Shown: positions 1 through 7,648, counted from the stretch's first letter. The stretch is 22,102 nucleotides of DNA from DATBFX01 sp036558305 (GCA_036558305.1 DATBFX010000135.1:1-22102); one strand, 5' to 3'. Notes: generated by a model not told the origin, from the sequence alone. Translations and numbers: made by a program.

Positions 1-59
1 CGGCTTCACGACGTTCTTCCCGCCTTCCGCCCTCCGCCTCCCGCCCCAAAGGAGTCCGT

Positions 60-968
60 ATGGGCATCTCCATCGGCGAGCAACAGCGCCAACCGGTCGT
101 CGCCCGCGCGGTCTCGATTCCGTGGTACCGGAACCGGCGGGTGCGGGAGTGGGTGGGTAGGGTGCTGGCGTTCGCGTTTTTGGCGTTCGTCGCCTTCCTC
201 TTCGTCGTGCCGTTCGTCTGGATGGCCTCGACCTCGTTGAAACCGGTCCAGGAGGTCTTCAAATTCAACTGGATTCCCAGCACCTTCGTCTGGAGCAACT
301 ACAAGGACGCCCTGCAGAGCGCCCCGTTCGACACCTACTTCAAAAACTCCGTCATCATCAGCGTCCTGGCGACCGTCGGCGCCGTCCTCAGTTCCTCGCT
401 GGTTGCCTACGCTTTCGCCCGCCTCCGCTGGCCGGGGCGCGACCTCTGGTTCCTGCTCGTCCTCGGCACGATGATGCTCCCCGGTGTGGTCACCCTCATC
501 CCCCAGTACATCCTCTTCGCCAAACTCGGTTGGGTGAACACCTTCCGCCCGCTCGTCGTCCCCGCCTGGCTCAGCACCGACGCCTTCTACGTCTTCCTCC
601 TCCGCCAGTTCTTCCGCTCCATCCCGATGGAACTCTCCGAAGCCGCCAAGATCGACGGCGCCAGCGAGCTCCGCATCTGGTGGCAGATCGTGATGCCCCT
701 CTCCCGCCCCGCGCTCGCCGCCGTCACCATCTTCGCCTTCAACGGCGCCTGGGGCGACTACCTCCGACCCCTCATCTACCTCAACAGCGAGAGCAAATAC
801 ACCCTCCAACTCGGTCTGACCACCTTCCAGCAAGCCGCCGGCGGTCTCCCCCGCTGGGACTGGATGATGGCCGCCAGCCTCGTCGTCATGCTCCCCGTCG
901 TCGTCGTCTTCTTCCTCGGCCAGAAATACTTCATCGAAGGCATCACCATGACCGGCATCAAACGGTAA
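60..968 (+). CDS. Carbohydrate ABC transporter permease (MalG-type)
   Basis: Inner-membrane permease subunit of a sugar-type ABC importer (CUT1/MalG family, 302 aa, normal length). A hydrophobic N-terminal helix spans about residues 36-56, with further membrane segments near 96-118, 128-152, 160-180 and 268-288. The cytoplasmic loop that contacts the ATPase is present at about 194-213 (EAAKIDGASELRIWWQIVMP, the EAA motif). The C-terminus GITMTGIKR is typical of the family. The ATG at 60 follows an AAAGGAG ribosome site at 48-54 with 5-nt spacing. The partner permease and binding protein would be expected upstream, outside the window. The substrate cannot be told. The last 42 codons are duplicated at 4350-4478 on the far side of a restriction-modification island, so the gene end has been an insertion target. 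The gene itself is intact and ends in TAA supplied at the junction. Confidence 0.95.
   Translation: MGISIGEQQRQPVVARAVSIPWYRNRRVREWVGRVLAFAFLAFVAFLFVVPFVWMASTSLKPVQEVFKFNWIPSTFVWSNYKDALQSAPFDTYFKNSVIISVLATVGAVLSSSLVAYAFARLRWPGRDLWFLLVLGTMMLPGVVTLIPQYILFAKLGWVNTFRPLVVPAWLSTDAFYVFLLRQFFRSIPMELSEAAKIDGASELRIWWQIVMPLSRPALAAVTIFAFNGAWGDYLRPLIYLNSESKYTLQLGLTTFQQAAGGLPRWDWMMAASLVVMLPVVVVFFLGQKYFIEGITMTGIKR
840..967 (+). repeat. 128-bp direct repeat, left copy (permease 3' end)
   Basis: Left copy of a long direct repeat. It aligns without gaps to 4350-4477 (offset 3510), with a single mismatch (C848 versus T4358, a synonymous CTC/CTT leucine change). Similarity stops sharply at 839/4349 and after 967/4477. 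It encodes permease residues 261-302 and the first two bases of the stop codon. Together with the right copy it brackets the restriction-modification pair. Confidence 0.97.
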
Positions 969-1022
969 GCATAGGTGGTACTTGAATTGGCGACGGACTC
1001 TCTCTGTGGTCATACCAGGACA

Positions 1023-1051
1023 TTGACCGGCAACAAGTGTCACCGTAGACT
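1023..1051 (+). promoter_or_regulatory. Sigma-A-like promoter of the methyltransferase, leaderless
   Basis: TTGACC (1023-1028) and TAGACT (1046-1051) are separated by 17 bp. Transcription starting about 7 bp after the -10 box would begin at or next to the ATG at 1058. There is no Shine-Dalgarno sequence in front of that ATG. The mRNA is therefore probably leaderless. Leaderless starts with a TANNNT box just upstream are common in several bacterial phyla; the start site here is inferred, not measured. Confidence 0.6.
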
Positions 1052-1057
1052 GAACGC

Positions 1058-3262
1058 ATGACCTATACGTACGCGCAACTCGCCTTGGAGACTGAACCGC
1101 CGCGCATCGCGCGGGCGGCTCGTGTTGGGCTCCGAGCAATAGAGCAGAGCGACTTCCCGATTGAGGAGTTGAGTGAGGTTGCGGAACTCGAAAGCTGGCG
1201 AAAGGAGATCAATCGCCCGATCTACCATTTGCACAAGTGGTGGGCACAGCGACTTGGTAGCATTTTTCGCGCTATCCTGATCGGAGCCAACGAATCCGAT
1301 CCGGCAGATGTCATGACCTCTTTTTACGCCCCGGTCCGGTATCCGGGTGTGGTGTTCGATCCGTTCATGGGATCGGGCACGACGATCGGCGAAGCCATCA
1401 AGCTCGGAATGCGAGCGATCGGGCGAGACATCAACCATGTCGCGTACTTCGCGGTCCGGAATGCGCTCGCCAATCATTCGCGCGAACGAGTGCTCGCCGC
1501 GTACTCCGATTTGGAACGTGAAATCGCGCCTCGCATCCGTTCCCTGTACCGGACGACGCTACCAACCGGCGCAACGGCCGATGTGCTGTACTACTTCTGG
1601 GTCAAGCTCGTTCCGTGCCCGGCCTGCGCACAACCGGTTGATTTGTTCTCCACGTACGTGTTCGCGCGACACGCGTACCCAAAGCGCCACCCTCTTGTGA
1701 GGATCGTCTGTCCTAGCTGCGGTGGGATTCATGAGGGTCTGTACGACGCAGCCGACGTCGTGTGCAGCTGCTGCCAAACCACATTCGATCCGCAGGTCGG
1801 TCCCGCTCAGGGCGCGACAGCGATTTGCCGCGCGTGCAATCACGGCTTCTCAATTTTGGCGGAGGTGCAACGCCAAGATCACCCACCGGTCCATCGGATG
1901 TACGCCAAACTGGTGCTGCTTCCGGACGGAACCAAACGTTACGAATCCATCAACGACGAGGATCGGAGCATTTACGCAACGGCTGAGTCGGAGCTCGGGC
2001 GCCGAACCTACGCCTATCCGGTCGTGAGGATTGAGCCCGGCCACAACACGAACCAAGCGCTCAACTACCGCTACAAGTACTGGCATCAGCTCTTCAATGC
2101 GCGCCAACTCTTGGCTCTCAGTTTGCTCAGCGAACGGATCGGCCTGATCACGGAACCGTCATTGAGGGAACTCTTTGTCTGCTTGTTCTCGGGCGTCCTC
2201 GAGTTCAACAACCTGTTCGCCTCCTACAAGGGTGAGGGCACTGGCGCGGTTCGGCACATGTTCTCCCACCACATCTTGAAACCCGAACGAACGCCGTTGG
2301 AAGCGAACGTCTGGGGGACCGAGAAGAGTTCCGGCGCGTTCTCTACACTTTTCCGATCTCGTCTCTTACGCGCGATTGATTACCGTGATCGCCCGTTCGA
2401 GCTCCGTCCAACCCGCGCCAACGGTCGAGTCATCGGACGTAAGGTCTTTGGCCTGAGCGCGCCCATGGGACGCCGCATCACCGATTCCTTCAGATCGTTC
2501 GCCGAGGACGAGGATTCGATCTTTCTCTCGTGCGGTGACTCCTCGACCACCGATCTTCCAGACGCGAGCGTCGATCTGATCGTCACGGACCCGCCGTTCT
2601 TTGATAACGTCCACTACTCGGAACTCGCGGACTTCTTCCACGTTTGGCAGCGCCATCTGTTGTGCGGCTCTACCGACTGCCTTTCCAGCACCACCCGAGC
2701 CGAGGGCGAAGTCCAATCGCGAGACGCTCAAACTTTTTCCGCGAAGTTGAAAAGTGTCTTCCACGAATGCCGTCGTGTCCTCAGACCTGATGGTTTGTTG
2801 ATATTCTCCTATCATCATTCCCGTTCAGAAGGGTGGAACGCGGTCTCGGAAGCCATTCAGGCTGCCGGGTTCGTTATCAGCGCAGCGCACCCGATCAAGG
2901 CTGAACTCTCGCTCGCGGCGCCGAAAGCGCAGGCTCGTCACCCCATCGACCTCGATGTCATCATCGTGTGCCGACCAACAATGAGTTTGGCACCGGAATT
3001 CGTATCACTGCACGACGCGACCAACGATGCACGCCGGATTGCCGAGCAGCAGATTGAGCGCTTGGCGCGCCGTGGCCGCTCATTGAGTCGCAACGACGTG
3101 CGGGTGGTCGCAACCGCTCAACTCATCCGCGCTATGTCGCGGCTCTGCGCTGGCAAGGTGCGTCCGATCACGAGTGACGACATCGATTCCATCGCGAACG
3201 CCACATTTGAGCGCCTTTATCACACGCCGGTCGGCTCAGTCTTGGCACTTGGACCTGATTGA
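1058..3262 (+). CDS. Site-specific DNA methyltransferase with Zn-ribbon insert
   Basis: Amino-methyltransferase (N6-adenine or N4-cytosine type, 734 aa) of the COG1743-like Zn-ribbon methylases. The N-terminal HKWWAQRLGSIFRAI block (near residue 60) is typical of these enzymes. The SAM-binding motif DPFMGSGTT lies at 101-109, followed by GRDINHVAYF. The catalytic motif TDPPFFDNVHYSELADFF starts at 510, some 400 residues later. Between them are CxxC pairs at C187/C190 with C218/C221, and C236-C239 with C257/C260, which look like two zinc ribbons. A C-terminal methylase core follows (RVLRPDGLLIFSYHHS). Codon use and GC are clearly less extreme than in the neighbours, which indicates acquisition. 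It converges on the endonuclease with a 19-bp gap, so it is most likely the protecting half of a type II restriction-modification system. The recognition sequence cannot be predicted. Confidence 0.9.
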   Translation: MTYTYAQLALETEPPRIARAARVGLRAIEQSDFPIEELSEVAELESWRKEINRPIYHLHKWWAQRLGSIFRAILIGANESDPADVMTSFYAPVRYPGVVFDPFMGSGTTIGEAIKLGMRAIGRDINHVAYFAVRNALANHSRERVLAAYSDLEREIAPRIRSLYRTTLPTGATADVLYYFWVKLVPCPACAQPVDLFSTYVFARHAYPKRHPLVRIVCPSCGGIHEGLYDAADVVCSCCQTTFDPQVGPAQGATAICRACNHGFSILAEVQRQDHPPVHRMYAKLVLLPDGTKRYESINDEDRSIYATAESELGRRTYAYPVVRIEPGHNTNQALNYRYKYWHQLFNARQLLALSLLSERIGLITEPSLRELFVCLFSGVLEFNNLFASYKGEGTGAVRHMFSHHILKPERTPLEANVWGTEKSSGAFSTLFRSRLLRAIDYRDRPFELRPTRANGRVIGRKVFGLSAPMGRRITDSFRSFAEDEDSIFLSCGDSSTTDLPDASVDLIVTDPPFFDNVHYSELADFFHVWQRHLLCGSTDCLSSTTRAEGEVQSRDAQTFSAKLKSVFHECRRVLRPDGLLIFSYHHSRSEGWNAVSEAIQAAGFVISAAHPIKAELSLAAPKAQARHPIDLDVIIVCRPTMSLAPEFVSLHDATNDARRIAEQQIERLARRGRSLSRNDVRVVATAQLIRAMSRLCAGKVRPITSDDIDSIANATFERLYHTPVGSVLALGPD

Positions 3263-3281
3263 GCGGCTGTCAATGACGGCG

Positions 3282-4292
3282 TTAGGGCGTCGTTCGCACG
3301 GGCAAGATGAATCGTCCTCGGGGTCTTGTCGCCGTGGTCCGGCTACTGGGATTGGGGAACGGATCGCTAAGACGAAAGGGCTGCCATCCCGACGGCACAT
3401 CTTGCACCGTCCGGTAGCAATGGAATTCGTTCACGCCGCCACTCACAGTCGTCCGGCGGATCACTCCAACATGGCGAAGCTGACGATTCTGGGTCTCAAG
3501 ATCATCTCGGGAATGAACAAGGGTCGCGGCGAAGTCCAACGCAGCGGCCCCAAGCGGATTTGCGTAGAGCAACATCGGGCGATCTCTGTTCACCCCATCT
3601 CCGTAGGTGCCGAGCCCAGTTGTCTTGCTCCTCAGACCGACGATCGCGAGGTAGTGGTTGAAGTCATCGTTGAGCAGATTGCCGTCACATAGCGCCAATG
3701 CCGTTAGGATGTGGCTGCCTGGAGAGCTTGGAGCGTCCTCCTGGCAGGCGAACAGGTAGAAGCCCCGGACGTCTATCTCCTGTCGTCCACCCTGCTCATA
3801 AATCCGAACCGTACCGCATGGCGGCGTCGTGTTGTAGTCGAGTCCGGTGGCTCGAGCGATCCGCCCGTTGGCCTGGCGCTGTAGCTTCTTGACCTCGATC
3901 GCCGCAACGCTTTGCAGGCTTGTTCGGAGAGTCACCCGAGAGGCTCCGTTGCATAAGCTTGGCCGATAGAGCACGATGTCCGGGGAGATCAACGGCCCCG
4001 GAGCACGACTCACGCTGATGGAAGGAGGAAGTGCTGAAGAAAGCACACCAGCCAAGTGCTGGTCGAAGGGATCGTCTTGAGTATTGCCCTTTGGAGGGAT
4101 GCTGAAAGGGAGGGGGCTTGCCGGCGTAGGGCCAAAGAACGCTCCCCTCAGGACCACGAATGCTCCGGACATCAGGTCGGTGTTTGGAGAGGTTGCGTTC
4201 GCCAACGGGGTACTCCCAACAAGGGCGGCAATATCAGTCAAGTCACGAGCGCATGGTAGCACCCCGTTTCGTAGCGGATCCTTAACGGACAA
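3282..4292 (-). CDS. Putative type II restriction endonuclease (PD-(D/E)xK)
   Basis: No whole-protein family is recognised with certainty, but the nuclease signature is readable: SPDIVLYRP (P104-D105) followed 27 residues later by AIEVKK (E133, K135), the PD-(D/E)xK catalytic arrangement. A distinctive LDYNTTPPCGTVRIY stretch follows at about 149-164. It lies convergent to a DNA methyltransferase inside a foreign-looking, repeat-bounded island, which supports a restriction role. The start is uncertain. TTG at 4292 (336 aa) is the only conventional start. However, the frame stays open upstream and reads LLDLAAPKPADWRNRVGPL right back to the repeat boundary at 4349, which looks like genuine N-terminal protein. 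A CTG at 4349, with GGGGAAG 6 nt upstream inside the repeat, could serve as start (355 aa). Alternatively the original start was lost on insertion. Confidence 0.7.
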   Translation of the reverse strand: MSVKDPLRNGVLPCARDLTDIAALVGSTPLANATSPNTDLMSGAFVVLRGAFFGPTPASPLPFSIPPKGNTQDDPFDQHLAGVLSSALPPSISVSRAPGPLISPDIVLYRPSLCNGASRVTLRTSLQSVAAIEVKKLQRQANGRIARATGLDYNTTPPCGTVRIYEQGGRQEIDVRGFYLFACQEDAPSSPGSHILTALALCDGNLLNDDFNHYLAIVGLRSKTTGLGTYGDGVNRDRPMLLYANPLGAAALDFAATLVHSRDDLETQNRQLRHVGVIRRTTVSGGVNEFHCYRTVQDVPSGWQPFRLSDPFPNPSSRTTATRPRGRFILPVRTTP

Positions 4293-4349
4293 AAGGGGAC
4301 CAACCCGGTTCCGCCAATCAGCCGGCTTCGGCGCCGCGAGATCGAGCAG

Positions 4350-4478
4350 GGCGGTCTTCCCCGCTGGGACTGGATGATGGCCGCCAGCCTCGTCGTCATG
4401 CTCCCCGTCGTCGTCGTCTTCTTCCTCGGCCAGAAATACTTCATCGAAGGCATCACCATGACCGGCATCAAACGGTAG
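4350..4478 (+). pseudogene. Permease 3'-end fragment (right repeat copy)
   Basis: The right copy of the 128-bp repeat (4350-4477) plus one base. It encodes 42 C-terminal residues of the sugar permease in frame and ends in TAG. It has no start codon or ribosome site of its own, and the sequence before it belongs to the endonuclease gene on the other strand. It is either the original gene end, displaced by the insertion, or a duplicate made by it. Confidence 0.93.
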
Positions 4479-4505
4479 TCGTCAGTCGTCAGTCGTCAGA
4501 CGACT
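4478..4505. repeat. GTCGTCA tandem triplet and inverted repeat
   Basis: GTCGTCA is repeated three times (4478-4498) and followed by GACGACT. AGTCGTC (4491-4497) and GACGACT (4499-4505) form a perfect 7-bp inverted repeat around one base. It abuts the right copy of the long repeat and overlaps the stop codon of the minus-strand gene that ends at 4489. There is no T-run, so terminator function is doubtful. Confidence 0.7.
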
Positions 4506-4992
4506 CAGTCCTCACCTCGTCTGTCCGTCTGTCCGTCTGCCCGTCTTCGTAATTGATCGGGTACCCCGCGTAGTGGCACTCTCGGTGGATCTGCGCGTGC
4601 TCCGCCCCCCGCCACCGGCACCGCGAGCAGTACCCCGCCTCGTAGAAATAGCGAAAGAGCGGTTCGGCCATCACCGTCAGCGGTCGGTCGACCGCCAACC
4701 GCTTGTACTCCTCCCGCACCAACGGTTCCAACTCCGCTGGCAAGCAGGAGGGGTAGCGAATCCGGTGCTCCATCCCCGAGGCGCGGTCGCGGAACCGCAG
4801 CAACCGCTCCGTTCCGCCCAACTCGCCGCCCCCGTCGTCGCTCTCCCCCACCAACTCCAGCGCCCCCCAATCGGCCCCGGCCCGCGCCGACAGGTATTGC
4901 AGCAACCGCGCCTTATCGACCGTCCGCACCGCCAACTGGTCGAGCAGCGGCATCACCCGCCGGACGACGTCCTGGGTCGCTTTGTAGACCAT
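4489..4992 (-). CDS. Hypothetical protein with C-terminal CxxC
   Basis: 167-aa cytoplasmic protein of no recognised family. The N-terminal two thirds are mixed helix and strand with no signal or membrane segment. The C-terminal part contains YCSRCRWRGAEHAQIH and HRECHYAGYP, a CxxC followed by His and Cys residues that could bind one zinc ion. A charged, low-complexity tail (EDGQTDRRTDEVRTESSDD) may be an extension into non-conserved sequence. The ATG at 4992 has a GAGGAG ribosome site 8 nt upstream. A TGCTACGAT extended -10-like box at 5103-5095 could drive it. The coding bias matches the host, so it belongs to the original chromosome that received the island. Confidence 0.75.
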   Translation of the reverse strand: MVYKATQDVVRRVMPLLDQLAVRTVDKARLLQYLSARAGADWGALELVGESDDGGGELGGTERLLRFRDRASGMEHRIRYPSCLPAELEPLVREEYKRLAVDRPLTVMAEPLFRYFYEAGYCSRCRWRGAEHAQIHRECHYAGYPINYEDGQTDRRTDEVRTESSDD

Positions 4993-5134
4993 GGAACCGC
5001 TCCTCGCGTCGCCGCCCTGGGCGACGGGACGAGACCGGGCAGGGAAACATCACCGGGAGGGAAGGACGCAGCAACCATGCCCCGGAGTCAAAGGATCGTA
5101 GCACAGACGAAGCCGCGTTTCGGCCCAACTCGGC

Positions 5135-5944
5135 TCAGGCAGCCCCGGATGCCGCAAGCCGCGCCAGCGCCCCCGCAAGCTCCGCCACCGAATCGATCGT
5201 CACCTCCGCCATCGCCTCCTCCCGCTCCCCGACCGGTTTGCCCGTCCGCACCAGGATCGTCCGCATCCCCAACCGCCGCGCCGGCGCCAGATCGTTGACC
5301 GCGTCGTCCCCGACCATCGCCACCGCTCTCGCCGGCACCCCGATCGCCCGCAACCCCTGCCGAAAAAACGGCAGCGCCGGTTTCCCCACCGTCACCGCCC
5401 GCACCCCGCTCGCCTCCTCCAACGCCGTCACGAACGGTCCGCTGTCGAGTTGCATCCCCGCCGCCGTCCGCCACGACCGGTTGCGGTGCATCGCCACCAA
5501 CGTCGCCCCACCCAGCAACATCCGAAACGCCCGATTCATCCGCTCGTACGTCAACCGCTCCTCCGCCCCCCCGATCACCACCACCCCCGCCGCCTCGTCA
5601 CCCTCATCCGCCACCAACGCCACCCCCGCCTCCACGAACTCCTCCGCCACATCCCCCTTCGCAATCAGGTAACACCGCGCCCCCGGCCACCGCCGCTTCA
5701 CGTACCCCGCCGTCGCCACCGGCGCCGTCATCAGCTCCTCGTCCCGCACCGGCAACCCGATCCCCCGCAACCCCGCCGCCAGCGTCGCCCGCCTCGCCGT
5801 CGTCGTATTCGTCATAAACCGAACCCGAATCCCCCTCTCCCCTAACCGCTCGATCGCCTCCGCCGCGCCCGGCACCGCCCGCATCCCCACGTGCAGCACG
5901 CCATCCACGTCGAACAACACCCCACGCATCGCCTCGTTCTCCAT
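5135..5944 (-). CDS. HAD-IIA family sugar/pyridoxal-type phosphatase
   Basis: 269-aa haloacid-dehalogenase phosphohydrolase of subfamily IIA (NagD/LHPP-like). Motif I is FDVDGVLHVG with nucleophile D12 and acid/base D14. Motif II is MTNTTT (T45). Motif III lysine is in TVGKP, and motif IV is GDDAVNDLAPARRLGM with the magnesium-binding aspartates. The alpha/beta cap typical of type IIA sits between motifs II and III. Substrates in this family are small phosphoesters; the exact one is unknown. The frame extends upstream, but ATG at 5944 is chosen because GGAGGGG lies 5 nt before it and the catalytic motif starts 11 residues later. A second ATG at 5929 is possible. Confidence 0.92.
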   Translation of the reverse strand: MENEAMRGVLFDVDGVLHVGMRAVPGAAEAIERLGERGIRVRFMTNTTTARRATLAAGLRGIGLPVRDEELMTAPVATAGYVKRRWPGARCYLIAKGDVAEEFVEAGVALVADEGDEAAGVVVIGGAEERLTYERMNRAFRMLLGGATLVAMHRNRSWRTAAGMQLDSGPFVTALEEASGVRAVTVGKPALPFFRQGLRAIGVPARAVAMVGDDAVNDLAPARRLGMRTILVRTGKPVGEREEAMAEVTIDSVAELAGALARLAASGAA

Positions 5945-5979
5945 CCCGTCCCCTCCACGCCGCACGCCAAATCGTGTAG

Positions 5980-6000
5980 GGGAGCGCCCCGTGCGCTCCC
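5980..6000. terminator. Hairpin GGGAGCGC / GCGCTCCC upstream of the HAD gene
   Basis: Perfect 8-bp inverted repeat (5980-5987 and 5993-6000) with a 5-nt loop, in the gap between the serine hydrolase stop and the HAD phosphatase start. It has no T-tract. It could act as a bidirectional stop or as an extragenic palindrome. Confidence 0.45.
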
Positions 6001-6048
6001 GTGCCCCGCCCCTCACTATGGTCAGGCAGAGGAACCCCCTCCCCTCTG

Positions 6049-6076
6049 GCCATCCTGAACGAAGTGAAGGATCTCT
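6049..6076. repeat. Extragenic repeat-like motif CATCCTGAACGAAGTGAAGG
   Basis: The stretch matches the general form CATCCTGAgCGaAGcGAAGGATCT, which I recall as a dispersed extragenic sequence in several GC-rich bacteria including Chloroflexota. Only one copy is in the window, so its repeat nature rests on recall, not on the sequence. It sits in the 270-bp gap 5945-6214, where no gene is supported. Confidence 0.4.
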
Positions 6077-6214
6077 CTTCGGCAGTGGGCGACGCCCCGC
6101 CACGACATGCCTGACGCGCGTTCGCCACCGGACGTGGCAGAGGCCCGATCCCACCGTTCGTGGACTCGGTCGGACCGTTTTCGGCCGGTGCCGCGGCACC
6201 GGGGCTCCCGCCGG

Positions 6215-7648
6215 CTACGGCGCCGCCGCCACCTGGGCGATCGCCTGCCCCGCCAGCGCGACCGCCGTCGCTTCGTCGATCGCCTTGGCGGGGTCGTTCC
6301 ACCCGAGACTGACCACGAACCACCGCCCGTCCGCCCGCTGCAGCAGCCAGTTCAGCGTCAACACCCCCGGTTCCGAGCCCCCCTTGTAGCCGACGTAGGG
6401 CCAGGTCGCGGCATCGAGCGGGACACCGGGGTTGATCGCCAGTGCGTGCCCCACCGGCGCCAACCCCGGTTGCGCGGCCATCTCCTGCAGCGCCGCCAGC
6501 GCCCGGCCGAGGTCCTCGCCCGACGCGAACCACTCCAGCGTGTCGATGGCGCGGGGCGAGGTCCAGCCCGCTGCCTGGTCGAGCGTCACCGGCGTCGGAT
6601 CGATCTCCTCCGCCAGCAGCTGCCGCCTCTCGGCGGTGTCGGCGGCCAGGTAGGCGTCGACCCGGTCCGACGGCAGCGCCAGCTTGAGGACGAACAGCTC
6701 CCGCGTCGACAGGAACGGCACGTTGCGGCCGGCGTGCGAGTTGCCCATCGTGGCCTGGAACGCCTCGACGTTCTCGCGGCCGAGGCGGAACAGGAGGTGG
6801 TCGGCGGCGGTGTTGTCGCTGACCGCGATCATCTGCTCGGCGTAGTGCTGGAGGGGGAAGGTGGTACCCGCCGGCACATTGCGCATGTCGCCGGACGGCA
6901 GGCTCTTCCAGTCGTCGCGGATCGCCAGCGGCTCGTCCCAGGCCGCCGTCCCCGCCGCGATCTGGTGGGCCAGTTCGCCCAGCACGTAGAGCTTGAAGCT
7001 GGACCCGAGGGCGATCGGCGCCGCGGCGTCGCGGGCATGGATCGGCTGGGAACGACCGTCGACCAGCTCGGCGGCCGCCACCACCGCCGTCGCGGCGAGC
7101 GCGCTGGCTTGGCGGTCGAGGTCGTCCCAATTCGCGACGGCGACCGGTGTGCCCGGGCTGGCCGCGACCGGCTGCAGCAACAGCCCCTCGATGAGGTACG
7201 GCGGGGTCGGATCGACCGCGATGCTGACGCTGAAGGTCCCCGGCATCACCCCGGACTCGACCAGAGCGACCGCCTGGGTGGCCGTCGGCTGGCCGGCAAA
7301 CCCGACGAGCCGGACGGGAGCGGCCTCGCCGGCGATCGCCCGGAGGGTAGCGATCAGTTGATCGGCCGGGACCGCGGCCAGGAACGCGGGTCCGAAGTGC
7401 TGCTGGACGTCGGCGACCGTCAGCGCCGCCGCGCCGCCGTTGAGCACCCCCAGCACCCATCCCAGTTGGCGCCCGACCGGCGTGTCGGGCAAGGCGACCG
7501 CGCGGGGGCTGGGCACGGCGGTCGGCGTGCCCTGGGCGGCGATCCGGCCCGGCGCCAGCCCCCAGGCCGCGGCGACGCCGAGGAGGCGGCGACGGCTGGT
7601 GCGGACGGGCAACAACCGGAGGAGGTCGTCGGAGGGGGTGTCATCCAT
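6215..7648 (-). CDS. Exported serine hydrolase, class A beta-lactamase-like
   Basis: 477-aa two-domain protein. The N-terminus has a Tat-type signal (SRRRLLGVAAAWGLAPGRIAAQ, about 18-39), so it is exported folded. Residues about 55-165 resemble the cystatin-like N-terminal domain of ORF12/LpqF-type proteins (family recalled, not tested). The C-terminal penicillin-binding fold carries S216-x-x-K219 (GSSFKLYVLGEL), the SDN motif at 277-279 and KGG at 422-424. These are the three active-site boxes of class A beta-lactamases and related DD-peptidases or esterases. The usual Glu166 loop is not evident, so it may not hydrolyse beta-lactams. Start ATG 7648 has AAGGA upstream. A TTGACA/TAGGCT promoter lies 48-75 bp before it. 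Confidence 0.9.
   Translation of the reverse strand: MDDTPSDDLLRLLPVRTSRRRLLGVAAAWGLAPGRIAAQGTPTAVPSPRAVALPDTPVGRQLGWVLGVLNGGAAALTVADVQQHFGPAFLAAVPADQLIATLRAIAGEAAPVRLVGFAGQPTATQAVALVESGVMPGTFSVSIAVDPTPPYLIEGLLLQPVAASPGTPVAVANWDDLDRQASALAATAVVAAAELVDGRSQPIHARDAAAPIALGSSFKLYVLGELAHQIAAGTAAWDEPLAIRDDWKSLPSGDMRNVPAGTTFPLQHYAEQMIAVSDNTAADHLLFRLGRENVEAFQATMGNSHAGRNVPFLSTRELFVLKLALPSDRVDAYLAADTAERRQLLAEEIDPTPVTLDQAAGWTSPRAIDTLEWFASGEDLGRALAALQEMAAQPGLAPVGHALAINPGVPLDAATWPYVGYKGGSEPGVLTLNWLLQRADGRWFVVSLGWNDPAKAIDEATAVALAGQAIAQVAAAP

Larger units (their letters stand above)
968..4349. mobile_element. Restriction-modification island between long direct repeats
   Basis: This 3.4-kb segment carries only the methyltransferase and the endonuclease. 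The 128-bp direct repeats flank it directly, and its base composition is lower in GC than on either side. No transposase, integrase or terminal inverted repeat is visible at either end. Removing it together with one repeat copy would restore a permease gene ending in TAG and joined to the sequence at 4478 onward. Long target duplications around restriction-modification genes are a known pattern in other bacteria, described in Helicobacter pylori. The mechanism in this case is inferred. Confidence 0.8.

Noticed and set aside
6..1139. Long minus-strand frame opposite the permease (Glu/Asp-rich)
   Set aside because: It is the antisense shadow of a clear ABC permease; its acidic bias comes from the C-rich coding strand.
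968..4349. Classical transposon or integrative element
   Set aside because: No transposase, integrase, terminal inverted repeat or short target duplication is present; the flanking duplication is 128 bp.
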